Shown here: one piece after another, positions 20,005 through 28,420 of the stretch
Layout: each line of letters starts with the position of its first letter
Numbering within the stretch: the first letter of the stretch is position 1
Source of the DNA: Proteus mirabilis ATCC 29906
GTDB lineage: Bacteria; Pseudomonadota; Gammaproteobacteria; Enterobacterales; Enterobacteriaceae
Length of the DNA stretch: 64,000 nt
NCBI RefSeq assembly: GCF_000160755.1
Contig: NZ_GG668576.1
Span: forward strand, 196,237 to 260,236
Reading direction: 5' to 3'
Notes under the pieces: generated by a model
Told to the model about the DNA's origin: nothing
What the model saw: only the letters and a program-made list of their open reading frames with translations
Databases searched by the model: none
Position numbers and translations under genes: made by a program

Positions 20005-20550
20005 TTATTGGATATCATCAGTGACGTAAGCATCAAGAGATAAGGCTGCATTGAAAGCACCTGCGGTAACAGCATCATCAATCGATTCTGGTCTATCATA
20101 TTTTAATAAAAATTCTAAGCTACCACGTTCACCGGCAACCTCCGAAGAAAATGTACGTTCTGAATTCTCACCATTAAGTGGAACAAGTTCACCTGTAGAA
20201 CGCAATAATGCTACTCGAGCATTGGTATCATTTTCTGTCGAACCAGTATTCATTAAATGAGTAGCGTGTTGTCGTGCAACAACTACTTTGACTTTTCTAT
20301 CTCTTGCTTGATTAGTACAGCCAGAAAAATCCACACTAAATCGTTTTTCAGGAGTAAGTAGTAAAGAATCAACGTAAGCATTATCCAATTGAATTGGAGC
20401 AATATCTTGAACGACACAAGTTAGTTTCTCGTCAATTACTCTGCCTTGGATATCTATATTATAACCACCAAGGAAAATCTGTTGTGCAATAGCTTGTGTT
20501 GATAAAGAAAGTGTAGATAGAATTAATAGTGAAAATAATGATTTTTTCAT
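20005..20550 (-). CDS. Fimbrial operon 1: major pilin, copy A
   Basis: Secreted pilin of about 181 aa with signal peptide (ends AIAQ), two Cys (in KLTCVVQD and FSGCTNQ) and a C-terminal strand LSLDAYVTDDIQ. It is the major fimbrial subunit next to the chaperone. By hand alignment it differs from copy B at about 28 residues plus one single-residue gap, mostly in the second half of the protein. I start at 20550 because the upstream ATG at 20562 has no visible ribosome binding site, while GGA lies 8 bases before this one; the first start remains possible. Confidence 0.88.
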   Translation of the reverse strand: MKKSLFSLLILSTLSLSTQAIAQQIFLGGYNIDIQGRVIDEKLTCVVQDIAPIQLDNAYVDSLLLTPEKRFSVDFSGCTNQARDRKVKVVVARQHATHLMNTGSTENDTNARVALLRSTGELVPLNGENSERTFSSEVAGERGSLEFLLKYDRPESIDDAVTAGAFNAALSLDAYVTDDIQ

Positions 20551-20854
20551 TTTAAAGTCCATTTAAGTATTAATTGTAGTTACAAATTTGCTCATAATTA
20601 AGAGCGAGATAATAATATTTTTTTACGTGAAATTTGACAAGTTATATATAATTATGATTAGTATTATTTTGTTAAATGATTAGCGAAATATGTTTTTTTT
20701 GGGTTGGTTTGTTAGATTTAAATTTTAAATTATAGGTAAAAGATGAAGGATTTATCTATTGAAGGTTTTTTTTAAAAAAAAACAGAGGTTTTATTTGTGT
20801 AATTATATTTATAAATAAATAGCACCTTGATTAAAGGTGCCATTAGGTATATTT

Positions 20855-21298
20855 TTATTTTATCATTATTTCTTTATTAATAATTAAATTTATTTCTTTT
20901 TGTGCTTGAACATGTGACTGTTGTGCATATTCTTCGCCTAGCGCAGTATCCTCGGTGAGAATAAACTGTACATTATTAATACCAATAAATGATAAAAATT
21001 GTGTTAGATATGGAATAATTAAATCAGAGGGTTGTCCTTTATGGATCCCACCACGACTCGTTAATACAATAACTTGCTTATCTTCAAGTAATCCGACTGA
21101 CCCTGTTTCAGTATATTTAAAAGTTTCGCCTGCACGCGCAATAAAATCAATAGAATGTTTTAACTGAGAGAAGATGGAGAAATTATATATAGCCGTATCT
21201 TTGCCAAAAGCAAATAATATGGCTTGATCTAAAACGGGAATGGGATCTTTTGCCAGATCACGTAGGGTAATGAGGTCATTTTGATGGTGTTTTTGCCA
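20855..21298 (-). pseudogene. azoR: Truncated azoR copy with internal deletion
   Basis: The 3' part of azoR, nearly identical to the intact gene at 22280-22900. The 5' end (about the first 30 codons) is missing and replaced by sequence from the chaperone start region. In addition 93 bases (31 codons) are missing between two ACATAG repeats present in the intact gene (22612-22617 and 22705-22710). It has no start codon in a sensible context and lies between the two pilin genes, in the same orientation. It should not give an active enzyme. Confidence 0.88.
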
Positions 21299-22806
21299 AA
21301 TTTTAATCTTATGTTTTTTAATTAATCATTAGTTAAGTTATTTATTGTATTAACCTATAAATAAAAAGCCGGTATTTCCCCGACTTTTTATTGGGTTGAA
21401 AATTAAAGCAGAATTATATTTAGTTTTGGCTGTTTTTATTGGATATTATCAGTGATGTAAGCATCAAGAGATAAGGTAGCCTTGAAAGCACCTGCGGTAA
21501 CAGCATCAATCGATTCAGGTCTATCATATTTTAATGAAAATACTAATCTACCACTATCACCGGCAACATCCGAATAAAATGTACGTTGTTCTCGCTCACC
21601 ATTAAGTGGAACAAGTTCACCTGTAGAACCCAATAATGCTACTCGAGCATTGGTATCATTTGCTGTCGAACTAGTATTCATTAAATGAGTAGTGTTTTGT
21701 CGTGCAACAACTATTTTGACTTTTCTTGCTCTTTCTTGATTAGTACAGCCAGAAAAATCCACATTAAATTGTTTTTCAGGAGTAAGCAGTAAAGAATCAA
21801 CGTAAGCATCATCCAATTGAATTGGAGCAACATCTTGAACGACACAAGTTAGTTTCTCGTCAATTACTCTGCCTTGGATATCTATATTATAACCACCAAG
21901 GTGAATCTGTTGTGCAATAGCTTGTGTTGATAAAGCAAGTGTAGATAGAATTAATAGTGAAAATAATGATTTTTTCATTTTAAAGTCCATTTAAGTATTA
22001 ATTGTAGTTACAAATTTGCTCATAATTAAGAGCGAGATAATGATATTTATTTACGTGAAGCTTGACAACTTATATGTAATTACAATAAATATTTATTTAT
22101 TAAATAATTAGGAGTAGATACTTTATATGGTGGGTAAGCTAGATTTAAATATCAAAGTATGGGTAAATAGTGAAGTATTTATCTGTTGAGTTTTTTTTAA
22201 AAAAAAACAGAGGTTTTTTTTGTGTAATTATATTTATAAATAAATAGCACCTTAGTTAAAGGTGCCATTAGATATATTTTTATTTTATCATTATTTCTTT
22301 ATTAATTATTAAATCTATTTCTTTTTGTGCTTGAGCATGTGACTGCTGGGCATATTCTTCGCCTAGCGCAGTACCCTCGGTGAGAATAAACTGTACATTA
22401 TTAATACCAATAAATGATAAAAATTGTGTTAGATATGGAATAATTAAATCAGAGGGTTGTCCTTTATGGATCCCACCACGACTCGTTAATACAATAACTT
22501 GCTTATCTTCAAGTAATCCGACTGACCCTGTTTCAGTATATTTAAAAGTTTCGCCTGCACGCGCAATAAAATCGATATAGTGTTTTAATTGAGAAGGGAT
22601 GGAGAAATTATACATAGGCGCCGTGATCACAATAATATCATGTGCTTTTAATTCATTAATTAATGTATCAGAGAGTGCTCTAGCGGCTTTTTGTTGTTCC
22701 GATAACATAGCCGTATCTTTGCCAAAAGCAAATAATGTGGCTTGATCTAAAACAGGAATGGGATCTTTTGCCAGATCACGTAGGGTAATGAGATCATTTT
22801 GATGAT
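21298..22806. repeat. Tandem duplication, copy B (pilin B plus 3' part of intact azoR)
   Basis: Second unit of the duplication. The junction at about 21298 joins azoR-internal sequence to the region just inside the chaperone start, which dates the rearrangement as azoR-internal to chaperone-start recombination. Its right end merges into the unique 5' part of azoR. Confidence 0.85.
21436..21978 (-). CDS. Fimbrial operon 1: major pilin, copy B
   Basis: Second pilin, about 180 aa, with the same signal peptide, Cys pair and C-terminal strand pattern (LSLDAYITDNIQ) as copy A. Both reading frames are intact and the substitutions cluster in probable surface segments (for example NGEREQRTFYSDVAGDSG against NGENSERTFSSEVAGERG). 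It is separated from pilin A by the broken azoR, so its connection to the chaperone-usher genes depends on read-through or on trans use of the same machinery. Confidence 0.87.
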   Translation of the reverse strand: MKKSLFSLLILSTLALSTQAIAQQIHLGGYNIDIQGRVIDEKLTCVVQDVAPIQLDDAYVDSLLLTPEKQFNVDFSGCTNQERARKVKIVVARQNTTHLMNTSSTANDTNARVALLGSTGELVPLNGEREQRTFYSDVAGDSGRLVFSLKYDRPESIDAVTAGAFKATLSLDAYITDNIQ

Positions 22807-22900
22807 GCTTTTGCCAATTTTCTATTAGATAGTCAGCCATTTTATTGCTGTGCGAGTAATTTTCTAAAATACTGGATTTTAGTACAAGAAGCTTGTTCAT
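22280..22900 (-). CDS. azoR: FMN-dependent NADH-azoreductase
   Basis: Flavodoxin-fold NADH:quinone/azo reductase of the AzoR (AcpD) family, 206 aa from this start. The FMN-binding N-terminal part (LVLKSSILENYSHSNKM) and the segments ITAPMYNFSIPSQLKHYID and LTSRGG are intact. The ATG at 22900 is preceded by GAGAG and aligns with the family start; the longer frame to 22942 does not. It is divergent from hrpA, as in E. coli. A hairpin (GGCACC with GGTGCT, about 22247-22267) ends it. Confidence 0.95.
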   Translation of the reverse strand: MNKLLVLKSSILENYSHSNKMADYLIENWQKHHQNDLITLRDLAKDPIPVLDQATLFAFGKDTAMLSEQQKAARALSDTLINELKAHDIIVITAPMYNFSIPSQLKHYIDFIARAGETFKYTETGSVGLLEDKQVIVLTSRGGIHKGQPSDLIIPYLTQFLSFIGINNVQFILTEGTALGEEYAQQSHAQAQKEIDLIINKEIMIK

Positions 22901-23121
22901 TTTATTCTCTCGGTAAATATCTGTTATGTTTATATAGACCAAATTTTATCTTATCTGAAAAATTTCACACCATAATCGTTTGAATATGCTATTCAAATTT
23001 ATTGATTATATATATTCATAGAATAAGAAAATTCATCAACCCTTTATGTGCAAATTGGCGGTTGTGATATCATGGCAACAATATTATTTGGTTAAATAAA
23101 CCTCAAAAAGGATAACAAAAG

Positions 23122-26100
23122 GTGGCACTATCATCTGCGATGCTCTACAAAGAGATAGAGCAACTCTCGTTGCGGGATCAGCAACGATTGAGAAAACGCT
23201 TACGTGGCGTTGATAAAATAAGTAAAGAAACGTCGAAACACGCGGTATTAAGCGAGATTGAGCAGGATATTATTGTCGCAAAACAGCGTATATTAAATCG
23301 ACAAATTCACTGTCCTAAAATTGTTTATCCAGAAAACTTGCCTGTTAGCCAGAAAAAAGAGGCTATCTACAATGCAATCAAAGATAACCAAGTGGTTATT
23401 ATTGCAGGGGAAACGGGATCGGGTAAAACAACTCAGATCCCGAAAATTTGTCTCGAATTAGGGCGAGGCGTAAAAGGTTATATTGGGCATACGCAGCCTC
23501 GACGTTTAGCTGCACGCTCTGTCGCAGAGCGAATTGCTCATGAATTAAACACAACATTAGGTGAGTCTGTCGGTTATAAAGTTCGTTTTAGTGATCATGT
23601 TGGTGATAACACGCTAGTTAAGTTAATGACTGACGGGATTTTATTAGCTGAACTACTACAAGATAAGCTGTTATTACAATATGATACTATTATTATCGAT
23701 GAAGCCCATGAACGTAGCTTAAATATTGACTTTATTCTTGGTTATTTAAAGCAGCTTTTGCCCAAACGCCCAGATTTAAAAGTGATTATTACTTCTGCCA
23801 CTATCGATCCTGAGCGTTTTTCTAAGCATTTTAATCAAGCTCCTATTATTGAGGTATCTGGCCGAACTTATCCGGTTGAAGTGCGTTATCGTCCTATTGG
23901 TGGTGACGCTTTGGATAGTGATAAGGATATGACTGAGGGCATTATTGATGCAATTGACGAGTTAAGTCGAGAAAGTGCGGGTGATATTCTTATTTTTATG
24001 AGCGGTGAGCGCGAGATAAGGGATACCGCAGAGGCATTAAATAAATTACAACTACGTCATACCGAAGTTTTACCCCTATTTGCTCGTCTTTCTAATAGTG
24101 AACAAAACCGGATATTTCAGCCTCATACCGGAAGACGCATCATATTAGCAACCAATGTTGCCGAAACTTCTCTTACGGTACCGGGCATTAAATATGTGAT
24201 TGATACGGGTTATGCACGTATTAGTCGATATAGTTATCGAACCAAAGTTCAGCGCTTACCCATAGAGCCTATCTCTCAAGCTTCTGCGGATCAGAGAAAA
24301 GGGCGTTGCGGTCGTGTTTCTGATGGTATTTGTATTCGTCTTTATTCTGAAGATGATTTTATTTCCCGTGCGCAATTTACCGATCCTGAAATACTAAGAA
24401 CCAATCTTGCTTCGGTTATTTTACAAATGACCTCGATAGGATTAGGGGATATTAGCGGATTTCCTTTTGTACAAGCGCCCGATAAACGCAATATACAAGA
24501 TGGTGTACGCTTATTAGAAGAGCTGGGTGCCTTACAAGAGGGTACTGATAATAAAGGTGCTTATCGTTTGACGCCGATGGGGAAACAATTAGCTCAGCTT
24601 CCTATCGATCCAAGATTAGCGAGAATGGTTCTTGAAGCGCGCAAATATGGTGCAGTTAGAGAATTAATGGTGATCACATCGGCGCTTTCTATTCAAGATC
24701 CTCGTGAAAGACCGATGGACAAGCAACAAGCATCAGATGAAAAACATCGTCGTTTCCAAGATAAAGATTCAGATTTTCTTTCGTTACTCAATTTATGGGA
24801 CTATTTAAAAACTCAGCAGAAAGAATTGAGTCACTCTCAGTTTCGAAAACACTGTCGCCAAGAGTTTTTAAACTTTATGCGAGTTAGGGAATGGCAAGAT
24901 GTCTATACGCAACTACGCCAAGTTGTGAAGGAATTAGGTTTTCCAATTAATAGCCAACCGGCCGATTTTAAAAGTATTCATGTGGCTTTATTAAGTGGGC
25001 TATTATCACATATCGGACAAAAAGATAGCGATAAGCAAGAGTTTACTGGCGCGAGAAATGCGCGTTTTGCTATTTATCCCGGCTCTGGGTTATTTAAAAA
25101 ACCGCCCAAATGGACCATGGTGGCAGAATTAGTCGAAACATCACGGTTATGGGGGCGCATTGCTGCACGTATTGAAGCGGAATGGATTGAACCTATCGCG
25201 ACCCACTTAGTTAAATATCACTATAGTGAGCCTCATTGGTCAAAAGCACAGGGTGCGGTAATGGCTAATGAAAAAGTCACCTTATATGGTTTACCTATTG
25301 TGGCCTCACGATTAGTAAATTATGGCAAAATTGATCCACTATTATGTCGAGAGTTATTTATTCGCCATGCGTTGGTAGAAGGCGATTGGCAAACTCGACA
25401 TGCTTTTTTCCGTGAAAATTTAAAATTACGTACCGAGGTTGAAGAGTTAGAGCATAAATCACGTCGTCGCGATATTTTGGTAGATGATGAAACGCTGTTT
25501 ACATTCTACGATCAACGAATACCACAAGATGTTATCTCTACTCGCCATTTTGATAAATGGTGGAAAATAGCGCAAAAGAATTTACCTGATTTGCTGAGCT
25601 TTGAAAAAAGCATGCTTATCAAAGAAGATGCTAAACGTGTTAGTGCATTAGATTATCCAAATTATTGGCATCAAGCTAATTTAAAATTACGCTTAACTTA
25701 TCAGTTTGAGCCAGGTACAGCAGCAGATGGCGTCACTGTCCATATTCCATTACCGATTTTAAATCAGGTTAAAGATGAAGGTTTTGATTGGCAAATTCCG
25801 GGTATTCGTCATGAATTAGTCGTTGCCTTAATAAAATCATTACCTAAACCTATACGTCGTAATTTTGTTCCTGCGCCTAACTACGCTTCAGCTTTTTTAG
25901 AACGAGTGGTTACCCCTGAAGGTGAATTACTCGATAAATTAGAAAAAGAGCTACGTAGAATGACCGGCGTTACGGTCGAACGTGATAGTTGGCAACTTGA
26001 GCAAGTGGCCGATCACTTAAAAATGACTTTTCGAGTTGTTGGTGACAACAATAAAACCCTTGCGGAAGGAAAAGATCTTAATCAGTTAAAAGCACGTTTA

Positions 26101-27018
26101 AAGGACAAAGTTCAAGAAACATTATCAGCGGTAGCAGATGATGGTATTGAGCAGCAAGATTTACATATTTGGAGTTTTGGTGACTTGCCACAACGCTACG
26201 AACAAAAGCGTGGTAGCTATTCAGTTAAAGCCTATCCGGCATTAGTGGATGAAAAGAATAGTGTTGGTATCAAGCTATTTGAAACAGAAACAGAGCAACA
26301 AGCGGCAATGTGGCAGGGGATAAGACGGTTATTACTACTTAATATTCCTTCACCCATTAAATACTTGCATGAAAAATTGCCTAATAAAGCAAAATTAGGT
26401 CTTTATTTTAATCCTTATGGCAAGGTGCTAGATCTGATTGATGACTGTATCGCTTGTGGGGTTGATAAACTCATTGCTTCTTATGGGGGATTAATATGGC
26501 AAGAAGAGCAATACCAAAAACTCCAAGATTATGTCCGTGCTGAATTAAACGATGTTGTTGTCGAAATTGCTAAACAAGTTGAGTCTATTTTAACTCAAGT
26601 ATTTGCGATTAATAAACGCTTAAAAGGGCGGGTTGATATTAGTGTCGCTTTTGCATTATCTGATATTAAAGCACAACTTAATCAATTAGTTTTCCCCGGA
26701 TTTGTCACATCCCATGGCTGGAAACGTCTTGCGGATATTCCTCGCTATCTCAGTGCCATTGAAAAACGTATGGAGAAATTAGCGATTGACCCTAACCGTG
26801 ATAGAGCACAAATGAGCCGAGTTGAAAATGTCATTTTGCAGTGGCAACAGTGGTTAGCTAAGTTAACCGAGAAGCAAAAACAGCAAGAAGAGGTACAAAA
26901 TATTCGTTGGATGATAGAGGAATTAAGAGTGAGTTTATTTGCTCAACAGATAGGAACACCTTATCCCATCTCTGATAAACGCATCTTACAAGCTATTGAG
27001 TCTATCTCATTAAGTTAA
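23122..27018 (+). CDS. hrpA: ATP-dependent RNA helicase HrpA
   Basis: DEAH-box RNA helicase of 1298 aa, matching E. coli HrpA in length and pattern throughout. Walker A GETGSGKT is at 96-103 and DEAH at 193-196; the SAT motif (TSATID) and the arginine-finger motif (QRKGRCGRV) follow, then HA2, OB and the long HrpA-specific C-terminal region. It rescues stalled ribosomes in E. coli. The start is GTG at 23122 with AAGGA upstream. It is flanked on both sides by AT-rich fimbrial operons on the opposite strand. Confidence 0.96.
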   Translation: MALSSAMLYKEIEQLSLRDQQRLRKRLRGVDKISKETSKHAVLSEIEQDIIVAKQRILNRQIHCPKIVYPENLPVSQKKEAIYNAIKDNQVVIIAGETGSGKTTQIPKICLELGRGVKGYIGHTQPRRLAARSVAERIAHELNTTLGESVGYKVRFSDHVGDNTLVKLMTDGILLAELLQDKLLLQYDTIIIDEAHERSLNIDFILGYLKQLLPKRPDLKVIITSATIDPERFSKHFNQAPIIEVSGRTYPVEVRYRPIGGDALDSDKDMTEGIIDAIDELSRESAGDILIFMSGEREIRDTAEALNKLQLRHTEVLPLFARLSNSEQNRIFQPHTGRRIILATNVAETSLTVPGIKYVIDTGYARISRYSYRTKVQRLPIEPISQASADQRKGRCGRVSDGICIRLYSEDDFISRAQFTDPEILRTNLASVILQMTSIGLGDISGFPFVQAPDKRNIQDGVRLLEELGALQEGTDNKGAYRLTPMGKQLAQLPIDPRLARMVLEARKYGAVRELMVITSALSIQDPRERPMDKQQASDEKHRRFQDKDSDFLSLLNLWDYLKTQQKELSHSQFRKHCRQEFLNFMRVREWQDVYTQLRQVVKELGFPINSQPADFKSIHVALLSGLLSHIGQKDSDKQEFTGARNARFAIYPGSGLFKKPPKWTMVAELVETSRLWGRIAARIEAEWIEPIATHLVKYHYSEPHWSKAQGAVMANEKVTLYGLPIVASRLVNYGKIDPLLCRELFIRHALVEGDWQTRHAFFRENLKLRTEVEELEHKSRRRDILVDDETLFTFYDQRIPQDVISTRHFDKWWKIAQKNLPDLLSFEKSMLIKEDAKRVSALDYPNYWHQANLKLRLTYQFEPGTAADGVTVHIPLPILNQVKDEGFDWQIPGIRHELVVALIKSLPKPIRRNFVPAPNYASAFLERVVTPEGELLDKLEKELRRMTGVTVERDSWQLEQVADHLKMTFRVVGDNNKTLAEGKDLNQLKARLKDKVQETLSAVADDGIEQQDLHIWSFGDLPQRYEQKRGSYSVKAYPALVDEKNSVGIKLFETETEQQAAMWQGIRRLLLLNIPSPIKYLHEKLPNKAKLGLYFNPYGKVLDLIDDCIACGVDKLIASYGGLIWQEEQYQKLQDYVRAELNDVVVEIAKQVESILTQVFAINKRLKGRVDISVAFALSDIKAQLNQLVFPGFVTSHGWKRLADIPRYLSAIEKRMEKLAIDPNRDRAQMSRVENVILQWQQWLAKLTEKQKQQEEVQNIRWMIEELRVSLFAQQIGTPYPISDKRILQAIESISLS

Positions 27019-27030
27019 AGCTGATAGATA

Positions 27031-27064
27031 AACCCACAATGGTGAGTTATGGCCATTGTGGGTT
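27031..27064. terminator. Bidirectional terminator between hrpA and fimbrial operon 2
   Basis: A perfect 12-bp stem (AACCCACAATGG 27031-27042 / CCATTGTGGGTT 27053-27064) just after the hrpA stop, between convergent transcription units. Confidence 0.7.
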
Positions 27065-27076
27065 TATATACTACTA

Positions 27077-27394
27077 TTATTGATAATGTACTGAAATGGT
27101 AAATTGATCATTAATATTGTCAGCTAAAACCACTTTATTACTATCTAAGATAAAAGATGTTTTTGCGCTATTTTTTATTGAAATAGCAGTGTTCTTTTTA
27201 ATATTCAATATACTATTAGCGTTTTTTATTATTGATGGACAGTTTGATATCTTCAATATAACTTCTTGGTTTTCTTTTGATTTATTATTATCCATTATGT
27301 ATTCACAGCTAGTTTCATAGATATAATAAGCATTTACAGAAAACACAGGTAGTAATATTAATAACATGATAATAGGAGTTAAATGTTTTTTCAT
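27077..27394 (-). CDS. Fimbrial operon 2: short pilin-like secreted protein
   Basis: A 105-residue protein with signal peptide (ending VNA) and two Cys (about 30 and 52). The C-terminal strand QFTISVHYQ resembles the closing strand of pilin domains. It is last in the operon, 12 bases downstream of the adhesin gene. It is too short for a full pilin domain, so it may be a reduced subunit, a terminator of fibre growth, or a remnant. I recognise no family. Confidence 0.6.
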   Translation of the reverse strand: MKKHLTPIIMLLILLPVFSVNAYYIYETSCEYIMDNNKSKENQEVILKISNCPSIIKNANSILNIKKNTAISIKNSAKTSFILDSNKVVLADNINDQFTISVHYQ

Positions 27395-27406
27395 AGGGGA
27401 AATAAA

Positions 27407-28411
27407 TTATTTATATTCTAAGTTTACATTAATTTGTGATGTTACCTTGCCAGGCAAGATGTTTTCACTCATTTTCACATAACCTACTGAAAAAGGAAAA
27501 GTATATTCCGTCGAAGGTGTTCTATGAACGCTATTATAAATAACATTACCTAAATAATATTTATTATCATTATATTTAATTGATAAACCTACCCCAGAAG
27601 GGGTGCCATTATTAAGAAGTGTTAATAAATTAGTATTTCTACTTTTATAAATAGCAGGTGCATCAAGCTTTAATGAAACTAATGTATCTTGGTTACAAAT
27701 AACACCAATAGAAAAATGTGTTTCATTAGCGGGTATTGAATCACTTAAACTGTTTTTTTCTACAGGCGCTAATTCAATATTAGGTTGTTCAATATTAAGT
27801 TCGCAAACTTTATTCTGAGGCTTCTCAATAATCAAATTATTATAAGTAAATTTTTTATTATCTAATGTATAGACAAGAAAATCATCCATAACAAATATGT
27901 CGCTCAGAGGTTCTAGAACGATTTCGCTTATTTTTATTAATTGAATATATAGTCTTGGCCAACTATCAGTACAATATATATTTTTATATCCTTCTTTTCT
28001 AGTTTGAGCATTACAGACATTTGCATATTCAGGTGTTACATTAAACTCATCGCCTACTAAGTTAAAAGGTGTTTTATTCGCTGATATCTTAAAGCCAACT
28101 CCTGGAATATTTGTTTTAAAAATATCATCTTTATAATGCCTTGCATTAATAATTAATTTTAGATCAACTTTATCTTTACAATGAAGAATTGACGTAGATA
28201 GAGCGGCATCAGTAAAACTCATTTCTGCGATAGGTTGGCCAATATCGACACCTAAATCAATATCACTAGCTTTAAATCTAATATTATGTACTGGAATAAA
28301 CCCATTGTCTGTTATATCGTCATAAACGCAATTGTTACTAAAGCTTTTATATGGTTCATCAGAATAACAATGGAATGAGAGTAAATAAATTAAAATAATA
28401 ATGTATTTCAT
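27407..28411 (-). CDS. Fimbrial operon 2: probable two-domain tip adhesin
   Basis: Secreted 334-aa protein with signal peptide (ending CYS). The N-terminal half (about 18-200) holds several Cys and would be the receptor-binding domain. The C-terminal half starts with CELNIEQPNIELAPV, a typical pilin-domain opening, and ends with a regular pilin strand (SQINVNLEYK). This layout and the size match FimH/MrpH-type tip adhesins. The ligand cannot be predicted. Confidence 0.75.
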   Translation of the reverse strand: MKYIIILIYLLSFHCYSDEPYKSFSNNCVYDDITDNGFIPVHNIRFKASDIDLGVDIGQPIAEMSFTDAALSTSILHCKDKVDLKLIINARHYKDDIFKTNIPGVGFKISANKTPFNLVGDEFNVTPEYANVCNAQTRKEGYKNIYCTDSWPRLYIQLIKISEIVLEPLSDIFVMDDFLVYTLDNKKFTYNNLIIEKPQNKVCELNIEQPNIELAPVEKNSLSDSIPANETHFSIGVICNQDTLVSLKLDAPAIYKSRNTNLLTLLNNGTPSGVGLSIKYNDNKYYLGNVIYNSVHRTPSTEYTFPFSVGYVKMSENILPGKVTSQINVNLEYK

Positions 28412-28420
28412 TTTTATATA

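Larger units (their letters stand above)
19868..21297. repeat. Tandem duplication, copy A (pilin A plus broken azoR)
   Basis: This roughly 1.4-kb unit repeats at 21298-22806. It runs from the first bases of the chaperone gene, through pilin A, to the middle of azoR. Identity is patchy: about 200 bases of the azoR part match with a single mismatch, while the upstream regions of the two pilins are clearly diverged. Copy A lacks 93 bases of azoR that copy B keeps. Confidence 0.85.

Noticed and set aside
20955..21167. Plus-strand frame repeated at 22380-22580 with identical product
   Set aside because: Both are antisense to azoR and its truncated copy; the identity reflects the duplication, not a conserved gene.
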